Assembly: GCF_016902295.1 (NCBI RefSeq)
Contig: NZ_JACJLQ010000024.1
Coordinates: forward strand, 1-56,139
Length of the DNA: 56,139 bases
Direction: 5' to 3'
Origin: Bacteroides caecigallinarum
GTDB taxonomy: Bacteria > Bacteroidota > Bacteroidia > Bacteroidales > Bacteroidaceae
The notes beneath the pieces are model-generated. The model did no database searches. It worked only from the letters and a program-made list of their open reading frames with translations, and had not been told where the DNA came from. Positions 25,954 to 35,596 of this stretch are shown one piece after another (within the stretch, counting starts at the first letter, position 1; each line of letters starts with the position of its first letter). A program made the position numbers and the translations under genes.

Positions 25954-26952
25954 TTATATTTCAGGCCAACCGTCAGGAGTCCACTTCATTTCACGTAAAA
26001 ACAACTTCGGAGTACCGTTTTCTTTTATAGAATAAGCATGCGAAACAAAATAATACTTGTCTCCGAACTTATATGCGGCGCAATGTCCGATACCGGCATA
26101 TTCATCATTACCTTCTATCACCAACGTTCCTCCACCATGTTCCATAGGCTTACCATTACGGTCGAGATATGGTCCACAGACCTCTTTTGAACGTCCTACA
26201 ACTACTTTATAATCACTGTCCAATCCGCGACAGCAATAATCGAATGATACAAAAAGGTAATAGAAATCATTGTGTTTTATGATAAATGGCGCCTCGACAG
26301 CATTATCACCAGCCTCCTCTCCACTGGCTTCCATAGGATTTTTGCGGCGAGAAAGCGAATACCATTCCTGAGGCTCGCAGACAGTGTTCATGTCATCGGA
26401 CAAACGCACCATCTTTATACCATCCCAGAACGAGCCGAAAGCCATCCATGGAATACCTCTATCATCAATTATCAGATTGGGGTCGATGGCATTCCATGCA
26501 TCACGATTAGGAACAGACTGTATCACAGGGCCGTGGTCAACCCATTTGAAATCAGGACTATCCGGATTCAAAGTCTTGTTGGTTGCATGTCCTATAGCTG
26601 ATGTATTTTTCCCAAACGCGGAACAAGAATAAAACAGATGATATAAGCCGTTGTGATAAATTATATCGGGAGCCCATGTATGACCTTTATAACCATCAAT
26701 CATATCGACTGCCCATTGTGGAGGATTATCAAAGACCGGCTTTTCAAACTGCCAATCAAGCATATCCCTGGACGACATTACAGATATTCCATTGCCGGTA
26801 GAAAAGAGATAGTATTTACCATCTTCTACTATCATTACCGGATCATGCGTCATTACATCCTTTACTGGAACGGAGGAATCCTGTCCATACATAATAGCAG
26901 GGACTACTACCGCTGAAAAAGCTACAAACAGTTTCGATAAATGTGTTTTCAT
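25954..26952 (-). CDS. GH43 endo/exo-arabinanase, secreted or periplasmic
   Basis: 332 residues with a cleavable signal (AFSAVVVPAIMYGQ; no lipobox), so probably periplasmic. It is a single GH43 propeller with catalytic base Asp37 (MTHDPVMI), pKa modulator Asp157 (NAIDPNLI) and acid Glu220 (AVEAPFIIKHNDFYYLF). Length and motifs fit short arabinanases that act on imported oligosaccharides. It has its own copy of the shared operator upstream and runs toward the susC operator. Subfamily assignment cannot be made by eye. Confidence 0.85.
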   Translation of the reverse strand: MKTHLSKLFVAFSAVVVPAIMYGQDSSVPVKDVMTHDPVMIVEDGKYYLFSTGNGISVMSSRDMLDWQFEKPVFDNPPQWAVDMIDGYKGHTWAPDIIYHNGLYHLFYSCSAFGKNTSAIGHATNKTLNPDSPDFKWVDHGPVIQSVPNRDAWNAIDPNLIIDDRGIPWMAFGSFWDGIKMVRLSDDMNTVCEPQEWYSLSRRKNPMEASGEEAGDNAVEAPFIIKHNDFYYLFVSFDYCCRGLDSDYKVVVGRSKEVCGPYLDRNGKPMEHGGGTLVIEGNDEYAGIGHCAAYKFGDKYYFVSHAYSIKENGTPKLFLREMKWTPDGWPEI

Positions 26953-27014
26953 TTCTTATTTTAGGTTTAGTATTTCCTTTACTCTGTCTGGCATTCTGTC
27001 ATTAGCCAACAACG

Positions 27015-27073
27015 CAAATATAGAGTAAAGGATATTTTTTGTAGTGGACAAACGATGTTTAAAAGAGGACAAA
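27015..27073 (-). promoter_or_regulatory. PUL promoter C: HTCS-type operator plus -7 element upstream of the second GH43
   Basis: Minus strand: TTTGTCCTCTT (27063-27073), 10 nt, TTTGTCCACTA (27042-27052), 19 nt, TATATTTG (27015-27022). Each half differs from TTTGTCCACCT at two positions, but the 21-bp period and the distance to the -7 box are the same as in the other two promoters. The predicted start leaves a leader of about 55 nt. Confidence 0.7.
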
Positions 27074-27096
27074 TGGCTATTCATTACATTTCCACA

Positions 27097-30000
27097 TTAA
27101 TCCTCCTGCTTGTCATCCATTATACTGCTCGGAGTGACGTTGAAATGTTTTGTAAAACATCGCGTAAAATACTTCGGATCATTAAACCCTACCTCGTAAG
27201 CTATCTCGGATATATTCATATTGTGTGTCGCCCTATTCTTTATCAATAATTCACGCGCAAGATTCAGCCTGTAGTTTCGCACAAACTGATTTGTGGACTG
27301 TCCTGTCAGACTTTGCATTTTTTTATTCAAGAGACTTTTACTTACACCCATTGCATCCACAAAATCCGCGACATCAAAATTAGGATTCATATAATTCTCT
27401 TTAACCACTTTAATGGCCTTGTCCAAAAACTTCTTGTCACCGGATTCCTCCTCTATTCCTAATGAATCTACATCCATGGTTAAATAGAACTTCTGCTGAA
27501 AGCGTTTTCTGTTCTCCAGAATACTTGAGATACGTGCCAACAACAAATTCTCGTCAAAAGGTTTCAGGAGATAAGAATCAACACCGGTCTTATACCCTTC
27601 GAGTCTGGCTTCATCAGAAGTCTTAGCAGTAAGCATAAGAATAGGTATATGTGAAATAGAAAAATCACTTCTTATTCTATGTGACAATTCCATTCCATCC
27701 ATAACAGGCATCATTAAATCGCTGATAACGAAATCCACATTCGTCGATTTCAGTACCTGTAATGCCTCTTCACCGTTTGACGCCTCTATCACATTATAGT
27801 ATTCGGCAAGAATAGACCTTATATAATCTCTCATATCCTTATTATCTTCTACTATTAGAATATTAAGTTTGCCGTTTTTCTCCTGTGACAGTGATACATC
27901 TTCATGTTCATCATCGTATACTTCATCGACTGTTTCTGTATTTTCTCCCCTTTCTACCGGCAATAATATCCTGAAGGAAGATCCTACCACAGGATTATTC
28001 ATCGCCGTTACGTTACCGCCCAACAACGTTATCAGTTTCTTGCACAGATACAATCCTATACCCGTACCACTCTGTCCACTAACTGATTCGTGTCCTTGGT
28101 TATCGGCCTGATAGAAGCGGTTGAATATTCTTTCTATATCATCCTCCGGGATTCCTCTTCCTGTATCCCTTACACACATATACAGTTTCTCCTCAGAATT
28201 GTCTTTCACTATGGCAGCATAAACTGATACCAGCCCACCTTTTTCTGTGAACTTTATCGCATTGCTTATAAGATTAGTTATCACCTTACGCATAATATCC
28301 TCGTCGTACATCATGTACGGGTTATCAATGCGCCTGTAAATTCTTAGTGTAATACCTCTATCGGCAGCAAAAGCCACGAAAGGCGAAAGCAAATCGTCTA
28401 AAAATGTACTGATATTACCATGATGGCATATAATTTTCATTCTTCCATCTTCCACCTTTCTGAAATCGAGAAGCTGATTTATAAGTGAAAGGAGATACTT
28501 GCTGTTTTTCTCCACCAGATTTAGCTGTTCTATAACCTGAGGGTTATAACTCAATTTCAAAGCTCTTTCTATAGGGCCGACTATCAGTGTCAGCGGGGTT
28601 CTGAATTCATGTGTTATGTTTGTAAAGAAAGTCAGTTTATCTATCGTAAGTTCCTCTACCTTACGCGACATTTCCAATATTTTATTTTTCTGTTCGGTTA
28701 TTTTCAGGTTTTGTTCTTTCAGCAGTTCATTCTGTTTTGACAGTTCTTCCGTCTGAACAGAAAGCAACTTCTGCTGTTCCTTAAGCTCTCTGGTTCTTTC
28801 CTCCACTTTATCGTGCAGTATAATCTGTTGCCTTTTCATTTCATTGAACCTCCATACCACAATCCTATAACCAATCAGGATAATGAACAATAATACAGAA
28901 ATAATAAACCATGAAGTCTTATAGAAATAAGGTGTAACTTCTATTATAAGTCCATTACCGGCATCTATCCAGTTTTTACCGTCGGGGGTATATCTCAACT
29001 GGAAATTATATTTACCAGGTTTGAGATTTGTATAAGTCACCGTACGTCTATCTCTTCTCGCATCTATCCAATTATCGTCAAAACCAACCAAACGATAAGA
29101 GTATGCAGCCAGGGAAGAAGGATTATAATCCAAAGCTGCAAACTCGATAGTTAACGACTTATCCCTTTCATGCAATTCAAGTACACCATCTTCCGGATTA
29201 CAAGTTTTGCCAAATACATTTATTCTGTTTATTACCAAGGGAAATTTCATACGGCTTTCTTTCTCCATTAAAGGATGTATTTCAGAAAGTCCTCCCAAAC
29301 TACCTAGATATATCTTCTCTCCATTACCAGACACAGCAGTTGCATTCCAATAAAAAATATCTGAAGGCAATCCATCGTTCGATGTATATCCTACAAACAT
29401 ATCATCCTTAGGGTAATACCTGGACAATCCGTTAACCGTAGTAATCCATATATTACCATACCAATCTTCCTGTATTCCACGTACATTATTACTTATAAGT
29501 CCATCACTTACAGTGTAAGAAGAAAAGGTATAATCGTCATTATTGTTTACAGCACGGTATATTCCTGCCCCATTACTTCCTATCCACAAATCGCCATTAT
29601 CAGCTTCAAGTACACAGGTTATACGTTCACTTTCAGGCATATGTACTCCGTCAGTGTATTTCCTGTACTTTAACTCACCTTTCAAATATGCTTTCAGATC
29701 TATCCTTAACAGTCCGTAAACAGACGACAGCCACAAATCGCCGGCTTTTGTTATGCAGGCTCCTAACGCATTGATATTTACCTCCTTTTCCGTATCTCTG
29801 AACAGTCTGTCCACTCTGTTGTTCCTAGGATTGTAAACATACACCCCATGCTGGGAACCAATCCACAATAAGTTGTTTATTGAATCATAACATAGTGTGG
29901 AAATGAATAAATCATCTATCCCATCTATTCTTTTAAACTGTTTTGCGGTACCAATTTTACGATTTATCCATCCTACTCCACCTCCCCATGTACCAATATA

Positions 30001-31311
30001 AAGTCTTTCCTCACTATCCAGAACCAATGAACTTACAGTATTATGACTCAGTCCGGCAGGAATATCTGTTGTAAAATGAATAAAACCATTTTTACCTTTA
30101 GGTTTACAATTAAGTCCTCCCTCAACAACTCCTACCCACAAAGTTCCATCACTATCTTCAACAATAGAATTAACGAGGTTTCTTGATAAACTGGCTGCCT
30201 GATTCTGCTGATGCAAATAGTTGGTAACATAAAGTCGTGAAGCATAAAGCTTAGTGAGACCACCTGTTTCTGTACCAACCCATACCATGTCATTACCTTT
30301 GTCATAATAAAGCACATTGACAAAGTTCGAGTTTAGTTGCGAGCCACTTCCGAAACCACCTTCATCATCATTTATAATGTGCTGAAAACTATCATATACA
30401 GGATTATAGATATTCAGTCCCATCAATGTTCCTATAATAAGAGTACCATCTCCGGCAGACGTAATATCTGTTATGTAATTCTGCGACAAAGAATACGGAT
30501 TATCACGATTATACATATAATGACGTACAGTATCAGTTAATATACTGTATCTGAGCAATCCAAAACTTGTTCCTATCCACACCTCATTATTAAGAACATA
30601 CATACAAAAAACCGACTGATTAAATAATGATGCCAATGAAGCTGACACCGGACTAGGCTCCTGCCACCCAGTAACGTCATCAGATACACGACATAACATA
30701 TTGTCTTTCTGAAACCAGATATATCCACCTATTTCGCACATTGCAACTCCACGTTCATTTGTGCTTACATAAGATACTTTTATGACATCGCTTACCTCGC
30801 CATCATCTGTAAAAACCATTTTATATAATATGTTATTGCTACATACCCATAAATTGCCAGAACTGGAAAGAATCATTCCTGCTATCGGAGAATCCATAAA
30901 CGGGACAACTGAAGATGAAATATCGGGAGTAACCACATTTAAGCTGTTTATTGAAATCAAATCTATTCCATCATCACCTGCAACCCATAGCCTGTCAAAT
31001 CTGTCTTCACATAAGTGGCTGATAAAATTCGATTTAAGTTTGTACTCTTCGGTATTAGTGCTAAAGCTGACAAATTCATATCCATCGTATCGGGAGACAC
31101 CTCCTCCCATAGTGGATAGCCACAAATATCCACGACTATCTTTCACTACATCATCCACAAATACATGAGGTAAACCATCCTGCATGGTAATTCCTGACAA
31201 AGTATATCTATTTATATAATTTGCCATATCTGTAGTATCTGCATTTTTTGCAGACAGCAACAGTGTTCCTATAAAAATCAATGAATACGATAGAATGTGC
31301 TTTATTCCCAT
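27097..31311 (-). CDS. Hybrid two-component system (HTCS) sensor-regulator of the arabinan-type PUL
   Basis: 1404 residues. Signal peptide, then two beta-propellers of Reg_prop repeats (GLPHVFVDDVVKDSRGYLWLSTMGGGVSRYDG, NSIVEDSDGTLWVGVVEGGLN, GIQEDWYGNIWITTVNGLSRY), a Y_Y_Y domain (~700-780), a membrane helix (~795-817, WFIISVLLFIILIGYRIVV), a coiled coil, HisKA with NITHEFRTPLTLIVGPIERAL (His near 900), HATPase (ISNAIKFTEKGG, DTGRGIPEDDIERIFNRF, GTGIGLYLCKKL), a receiver with phospho-acceptor Asp near 1196 (VDFVISDLMMPVMDG) and an AraC HTH at the end (ISEIAYEVGFNDPKYFTRCFTKHFNVTPS). It is complete. HTCS proteins bind oligosaccharide in the periplasm and activate their PUL. It is divergent from the GH43-GH51 operon. 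Confidence 0.95.
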   Translation of the reverse strand: MGIKHILSYSLIFIGTLLLSAKNADTTDMANYINRYTLSGITMQDGLPHVFVDDVVKDSRGYLWLSTMGGGVSRYDGYEFVSFSTNTEEYKLKSNFISHLCEDRFDRLWVAGDDGIDLISINSLNVVTPDISSSVVPFMDSPIAGMILSSSGNLWVCSNNILYKMVFTDDGEVSDVIKVSYVSTNERGVAMCEIGGYIWFQKDNMLCRVSDDVTGWQEPSPVSASLASLFNQSVFCMYVLNNEVWIGTSFGLLRYSILTDTVRHYMYNRDNPYSLSQNYITDITSAGDGTLIIGTLMGLNIYNPVYDSFQHIINDDEGGFGSGSQLNSNFVNVLYYDKGNDMVWVGTETGGLTKLYASRLYVTNYLHQQNQAASLSRNLVNSIVEDSDGTLWVGVVEGGLNCKPKGKNGFIHFTTDIPAGLSHNTVSSLVLDSEERLYIGTWGGGVGWINRKIGTAKQFKRIDGIDDLFISTLCYDSINNLLWIGSQHGVYVYNPRNNRVDRLFRDTEKEVNINALGACITKAGDLWLSSVYGLLRIDLKAYLKGELKYRKYTDGVHMPESERITCVLEADNGDLWIGSNGAGIYRAVNNNDDYTFSSYTVSDGLISNNVRGIQEDWYGNIWITTVNGLSRYYPKDDMFVGYTSNDGLPSDIFYWNATAVSGNGEKIYLGSLGGLSEIHPLMEKESRMKFPLVINRINVFGKTCNPEDGVLELHERDKSLTIEFAALDYNPSSLAAYSYRLVGFDDNWIDARRDRRTVTYTNLKPGKYNFQLRYTPDGKNWIDAGNGLIIEVTPYFYKTSWFIISVLLFIILIGYRIVVWRFNEMKRQQIILHDKVEERTRELKEQQKLLSVQTEELSKQNELLKEQNLKITEQKNKILEMSRKVEELTIDKLTFFTNITHEFRTPLTLIVGPIERALKLSYNPQVIEQLNLVEKNSKYLLSLINQLLDFRKVEDGRMKIICHHGNISTFLDDLLSPFVAFAADRGITLRIYRRIDNPYMMYDEDIMRKVITNLISNAIKFTEKGGLVSVYAAIVKDNSEEKLYMCVRDTGRGIPEDDIERIFNRFYQADNQGHESVSGQSGTGIGLYLCKKLITLLGGNVTAMNNPVVGSSFRILLPVERGENTETVDEVYDDEHEDVSLSQEKNGKLNILIVEDNKDMRDYIRSILAEYYNVIEASNGEEALQVLKSTNVDFVISDLMMPVMDGMELSHRIRSDFSISHIPILMLTAKTSDEARLEGYKTGVDSYLLKPFDENLLLARISSILENRKRFQQKFYLTMDVDSLGIEEESGDKKFLDKAIKVVKENYMNPNFDVADFVDAMGVSKSLLNKKMQSLTGQSTNQFVRNYRLNLARELLIKNRATHNMNISEIAYEVGFNDPKYFTRCFTKHFNVTPSSIMDDKQED

Positions 31312-31332
31312 AACTTAGGTTTTAATTACTCA

Positions 31333-31340
31333 CAAAGTTA
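31333..31340 (-). promoter_or_regulatory. -7 element (TAACTTTG) of the HTCS gene
   Basis: A TAnnTTTG match on the minus strand, about 22 nt before the HTCS start codon. No operator repeat lies near it, which fits low, constitutive expression. Confidence 0.45.
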
Positions 31341-31396
31341 AAATCTATTTCACTATTTTGCACTATATCAAATAATGTTTTTCATGCTATTGCAGA

Positions 31397-31456
31397 TTTA
31401 TCCACCTAACATGTTTGTTTGTCCACCTGACAATACTATCAGAAAAGATATATTTG
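31397..31456 (+). promoter_or_regulatory. PUL promoter A: HTCS-type operator plus -7 element upstream of GH43-GH51
   Basis: Plus strand: TTTATCCACCT (31397-31407), 10 nt, TTTGTCCACCT (31418-31428), 20 nt, TATATTTG (31449-31456). The two 11-mers differ at one base and repeat at 21 bp. The leader to the ATG at 31480 is about 17 nt. There is no consensus -33 TTTG at the usual distance, as expected for an activator-dependent promoter. Confidence 0.8.
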
Positions 31457-31479
31457 CAAAAAATTAATTTCTAATCAAC

Positions 31480-32460
31480 ATGAAAAATAAAATCAGTTTC
31501 CAGATTATTGTATTTCTTGCAGTTATATTATGCCATACATCATTTGCTGCAAATAACGACACTACATTCGTAGCTAAAGGCAATCCTGTAATTACCCATA
31601 AATATCTGGGAGATCCAGCTGCTTTGGTACACAACGGTACAGTATATATCTATGCCGGACACGACGAATGTCCTGAGCCACACCAATATTATCTGATGAA
31701 CGAATGGTGTATTTTCTCTACCAAGGACATGAAAACATTTACCGAACATGCATACACTCTTAAAGCGAAAGATTTCAAATGGGCAAAAGGTGATGCCTGG
31801 GCAAGCCAGGTAATAGAGAGAAACGGCAAATTCTACTGGTATGTAACTGTTGAGCATGCTACTATACCAGGAAAATCAATCGGTGTGGCAGTGGCTGAAT
31901 CTCCTACAGGTCCTTTTAAGGATGCAAGGGGCAGCGCATTGATTACTAATAATATGACAACCCAATATACACCAATAGCATGGGATGATATTGATCCTAC
32001 TGTATATATTGATGATGACGGGCAGGCATATCTGTTCTGGGGTAACACTCAGTGCTATTATGCAAAACTGAAAGAAAACATGACAGAGCTTGACGGTTCC
32101 ATCATTCCTATAAAACTTCCACGCTTCACTGAAGCTCCATGGATTCACAAACACGGTGAATGGTATTATCTTTCGTTCGCTTCTGAATTTCCGGAAAAGA
32201 TTTGCTATGCCATGAGCAAAAGCATCAACGGACCATGGGAGTATAAAGGAATACTGAACGAACTGGCAGGTAACTCAAATACAAACCACCAGTCAATAAT
32301 AGACTTCAATGGTAAATCATATTTCATTTATCACAATGGTGGTATCAACACCAACGGCGGTAGTTTCCGACGTTCTATCTGCATTGACCGTTTATACTAT
32401 AATGCCGACGGTACAATAAAAAGAATACAAATGACCAGTGAAGGTATCACCAATGAATAA
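31480..32460 (+). CDS. GH43 arabinofuranosidase-like enzyme, probably periplasmic
   Basis: 326 residues with a cleavable signal (VFLAVILCHTSFAANND). A single GH43 propeller with base Asp45 (YLGDPAALV), pKa modulator Asp172 (DDIDPTVYI) and acid Glu218 (FTEAPWIHKHGEWYYLSFAS). The phrase AGHDECPEPHQYYLMNEWCIFSTKDMKTF and the ending RSICIDRLYYNADGTIKRI fit the arabinofuranosidase-like GH43 group often paired with GH51. It is followed after 58 nt by the GH51 gene. Exact specificity (alpha-1,2, 1,3 or 1,5 linkages) cannot be read. Confidence 0.85.
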   Translation: MKNKISFQIIVFLAVILCHTSFAANNDTTFVAKGNPVITHKYLGDPAALVHNGTVYIYAGHDECPEPHQYYLMNEWCIFSTKDMKTFTEHAYTLKAKDFKWAKGDAWASQVIERNGKFYWYVTVEHATIPGKSIGVAVAESPTGPFKDARGSALITNNMTTQYTPIAWDDIDPTVYIDDDGQAYLFWGNTQCYYAKLKENMTELDGSIIPIKLPRFTEAPWIHKHGEWYYLSFASEFPEKICYAMSKSINGPWEYKGILNELAGNSNTNHQSIIDFNGKSYFIYHNGGINTNGGSFRRSICIDRLYYNADGTIKRIQMTSEGITNE

Positions 32461-32481
32461 TGCATTATAAATAAAAAAAAC

Positions 32482-32489
32482 TATTTTTG
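32482..32489 (+). promoter_or_regulatory. Possible secondary -7 element (TATTTTTG) before GH51
   Basis: A perfect TAnnTTTG in the 58-nt gap, 29 nt before the GH51 start. No -33 box is clear. It might give GH51 some expression independent of the HTCS; weak evidence. Confidence 0.35.
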
Positions 32490-32518
32490 TATCATAAAAC
32501 ATAATTAATACTTTATCC

Positions 32519-34489
32519 ATGAAAAAACACTTCACTTTACTCAGCGCCTTAGCCCTCACAACATGTATGGGCATGAGCGCACAGCAGGTAAACAACATGG
32601 TTGTTCAGGCGAACAAGATTGGTGCTGAAATACAGCCTACAATGTACGGACATTTCTTCGAAGACATCAACTACGGTGCTGACGGAGGATTATACGCAGA
32701 ACTTATAAAGAACCGTTCGTTCGAGTTTCCACAGAACTTTATGGGATGGGATGTATTCGGTAATGTAACATTGCTGGACGACGGTCCGTTCGACAAGAAC
32801 CCTCACTATGTAAGATTGGGAGACCCGGGACATGCACACAAACGCACAGGTATTGAAAACGAAGGATTCTTCGGAATAGGTATCAAGGCAAACGAAAGTT
32901 ATCGATTCAGTGTATGGGCAAGAGGTGAAAACCAGAAGATCATTGTGGAACTTATCAATAATGCTTCAATGGGAGAAAGCCAGGTAATAACATCACAGAC
33001 ACTGGACATCAACTCTAAGGACTGGAAGAAATATGAAATAAAGCTTACTCCGAAAGAAACATTTGCCAAAGCACACTTGCGTATCTTCCTTGCATCTGCA
33101 GGAACTGTTGACCTGGAACATGTATCATTATTCCCAACAGACACATGGAAAGGCCGTGAGAACGGATTGCGCAAAGACCTCGTACAGGCTCTAGCCGATA
33201 CAAAACCCGGAATATTCCGTTTCCCAGGTGGATGTATCGTGGAAGGTACTGATCTTGCTACAAGATATAACTGGAAAAACTCTGTAGGTCCGGTAGAGAA
33301 CCGTCCATTGAACGAGAACCGCTGGCACTATACTTTCACCCACCGTTTCTTCCCTGATTATTTCCAGACATACGGAATGGGATTCTATGAACTCTTCCTG
33401 CTGGCAGAAGATATGGGTGCAGAACCATTGCCTGTACTTAGCTGCGGACTTTCATGCCAGTTCCAAAATAATACTGAAGATGCACACGTAAAGGTTTGCG
33501 ACCTTCAGCCATACATACAGGATGCTCTCGACCTAATAGAGTTTGCCAATGGAGCAACAAATACTAAATGGGGTGGTCTCCGTGCCGAAATGGGACATCC
33601 GGAACCATTCAACCTCAAATTCATAGGAATAGGTAACGAACAGTGGGGTCCTGAATATCCTGAACGTCTGAAATTATTCGTTGAAGCAATCCGCAAGGCA
33701 TATCCTGAAATGAAGATTATCGGTTCGTCAGGTCCTAACTCAGAAGGTAAGGACTTCGAATATCTGTGGCCGGAAATGAAAAAGCTGAAAGTTGATCTGG
33801 TGGACGAACATTTCTACCGTCCTGAAGACTGGTTCCTTAACTCAGGAAGCAGATATGACAACTACGACCGTAAAGGTCCGAAAGTATTTGCAGGCGAATA
33901 CGCATGCCACGGCGACGGCAAAAAATGGAATCACTTCCACGCATCACTTCTCGAAGCTGCTTTCCTGACAGGCGTAGAGCGCAATGCCGACATCGTACAC
34001 ATGGCTACTTACGCTCCTCTATTGGCACACGTTGAAGGATGGCAGTGGCGTCCTGACCTGATTTGGTTCGACAATCTCCGTTCGGTACGTACATGCAGCT
34101 GGTATGTTCAGAGCCTTTACGGACATAACAGAGGTACTAACGTTATTCCTTTGACAATGAATAAAAAGGCCGTTAGCGGTCAGGAGGGACAAAACGGACT
34201 GTTTGCAAGTGCTGTATGGGACAAGGATGCTAAATGTTATATCATAAAGGTTGTAAACACTTCTGAGAATCCACAGTCGCTTAACATCGAATTAAAAGGA
34301 CTAAAGAAGTCTGCAAACCTAAAAGAAGGTAAATGCACAACATTCCATTCAGAAGATTTGGATGCAGAGAACACATTAGATAATCCATATAAAATTGTAC
34401 CTGAAGAGAAGACTATTGAAATTAACAACAATACTATAAGTACAACAATTAACGGTATGACTTTCGCCATATATAAATTCAATATTTAA
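32519..34489 (+). CDS. GH51 alpha-L-arabinofuranosidase
   Basis: 656 residues with a signal peptide (LLSALALTTCMGMSAQQ). An N-terminal CBM-like jelly roll (about 30-190, with GADGGLYAELIKNRSFEF and GIKANESYRFSVWARGEN) is followed by the GH51 barrel with RFPGGCIVEGTDLATRYNWKNSVGP, acid/base Glu374 (GIGNEQWGPEYPERL) and nucleophile Glu460 (VFAGEYACHG), and the C-terminal beta domain (ASAVWDKDAKCYIIKVVNTS). It removes terminal alpha-L-arabinofuranosyl residues from arabino-oligosaccharides. Second gene of the operon with GH43; the last step of arabinan breakdown in this locus. Confidence 0.95.
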   Translation: MKKHFTLLSALALTTCMGMSAQQVNNMVVQANKIGAEIQPTMYGHFFEDINYGADGGLYAELIKNRSFEFPQNFMGWDVFGNVTLLDDGPFDKNPHYVRLGDPGHAHKRTGIENEGFFGIGIKANESYRFSVWARGENQKIIVELINNASMGESQVITSQTLDINSKDWKKYEIKLTPKETFAKAHLRIFLASAGTVDLEHVSLFPTDTWKGRENGLRKDLVQALADTKPGIFRFPGGCIVEGTDLATRYNWKNSVGPVENRPLNENRWHYTFTHRFFPDYFQTYGMGFYELFLLAEDMGAEPLPVLSCGLSCQFQNNTEDAHVKVCDLQPYIQDALDLIEFANGATNTKWGGLRAEMGHPEPFNLKFIGIGNEQWGPEYPERLKLFVEAIRKAYPEMKIIGSSGPNSEGKDFEYLWPEMKKLKVDLVDEHFYRPEDWFLNSGSRYDNYDRKGPKVFAGEYACHGDGKKWNHFHASLLEAAFLTGVERNADIVHMATYAPLLAHVEGWQWRPDLIWFDNLRSVRTCSWYVQSLYGHNRGTNVIPLTMNKKAVSGQEGQNGLFASAVWDKDAKCYIIKVVNTSENPQSLNIELKGLKKSANLKEGKCTTFHSEDLDAENTLDNPYKIVPEEKTIEINNNTISTTINGMTFAIYKFNI

Positions 34490-34503
34490 TATGATTAGTC
34501 ATT

Positions 34504-34550
34504 AAAAAAACTCTTTGTCGTTTCAATTGAAATGACAAAGAGTTTTTTTT
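34504..34550. terminator. Bidirectional terminator between GH51 and korB
   Basis: A long stem: AAACTCTTTGTC-type arm near 34508-34519 pairs with GACAAAGAGTTT near 34534-34545, and the inner part also pairs (TTTCAATTGAAA). A-run and T-run flanks on both sides serve the two convergent genes. Confidence 0.85.
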
Positions 34551-34585
34551 AAAACGACAAAGCGTTTTCTGCTGATTAAATCATA

Positions 34586-35593
34586 TTAAATTTCCCAAGT
34601 ATCGTTAGTAGCAAGGAGCTCTGCGAAATTATGGTATTTCTTCTTTTCGGAAACTTCTTTTATCTGGTCTTCCACAGCCTTTTCGTATGTAGGAGCCTCA
34701 ACATCACGGATTACGCCCAAAGCTATAGGGAAATCAGGACCTTCCATCAAAGCCAACTTCAACTGCAATGTATTATCCATGCAATGAGCGTCATGCACGA
34801 GGATATCCTTTTCTGTTATTCCATTTTCGCCTAATTTTACTACTTTAAGCCCGAAACCTTCCTGCATCAGTCCGAACTCCTTGTTTGGACCGAATAACAT
34901 AGGTTTTCCATGCTCCAGATAGATAGCGTTACGGTCACGGTCTTCCTTCTTTGCTATTGAATTATGAGTTCCGTCGTTAAAAATCACACAGTTCTGTAAT
35001 ACTTCTATTACAGATGTTCCTTTGTGCTTTTCTGCAGCTTTAAGAACCTCTACAGACGGATTTCCGTCAACAGCCGCACAACGTGCGAAGAAACGTCCAC
35101 GGGCGCCAAAACACAACTCTGCAGGATGGAAAGGATCCTCCACTGTTCCGTATGGTGATGACTTGCTGACAAATCCTCTTTCAGACGTTGGAGAATATTG
35201 TCCCTTTGTCAACCCATAGATACGGTTGTTCAGAAGAATGATGTTGATGTCAACATTACGGCGGATTGCATGAATGAAATGATTACCACCGATGGCAAGA
35301 CCATCACCATCGCCGGAGATCTGCCATACAGTGAGTGCCGGATTAGCGACTTTCACTCCTGTAGCAATTGCCGCGGCACGTCCGTGAATAGTGTGCATAC
35401 CGTATGTGTTCATATAGTAAGGCAGACGTGAAGAACATCCGATACCAGATATAACTGCAATATCCTTAGGGGCAGTTCCTATCTCCGCCAATGCTTTATG
35501 GAATGAGTTCAAAAAAGCATGGTCGCCGCATCCCGGACACCAGCGAGGCTGTCCTGCTTTATAATCGGCTGCTGTATATTTAGTTTCGCTCAT
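34586..35593 (-). CDS. korB: 2-oxoglutarate:ferredoxin oxidoreductase, beta subunit
   Basis: 335 residues. Thiamine diphosphate-binding subunit: RWCPGCGDHAFLNSFHKAL with the CxxC iron-sulfur/TPP region, GIGCSSRLPYYMNTYGMHTIHGRAAAIATGVKVANP, and the TPP motif GDGDGLAIGGNHFIHAIRRNVDINIILLNNRIYGLTKGQYSPTS. It converts 2-oxoglutarate plus CoA to succinyl-CoA and reduced ferredoxin together with KorA. It begins 3 nt after korA, a tight operon. Confidence 0.9.
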   Translation of the reverse strand: MSETKYTAADYKAGQPRWCPGCGDHAFLNSFHKALAEIGTAPKDIAVISGIGCSSRLPYYMNTYGMHTIHGRAAAIATGVKVANPALTVWQISGDGDGLAIGGNHFIHAIRRNVDINIILLNNRIYGLTKGQYSPTSERGFVSKSSPYGTVEDPFHPAELCFGARGRFFARCAAVDGNPSVEVLKAAEKHKGTSVIEVLQNCVIFNDGTHNSIAKKEDRDRNAIYLEHGKPMLFGPNKEFGLMQEGFGLKVVKLGENGITEKDILVHDAHCMDNTLQLKLALMEGPDFPIALGVIRDVEAPTYEKAVEDQIKEVSEKKKYHNFAELLATNDTWEI

Positions 35594-35596
35594 AGA

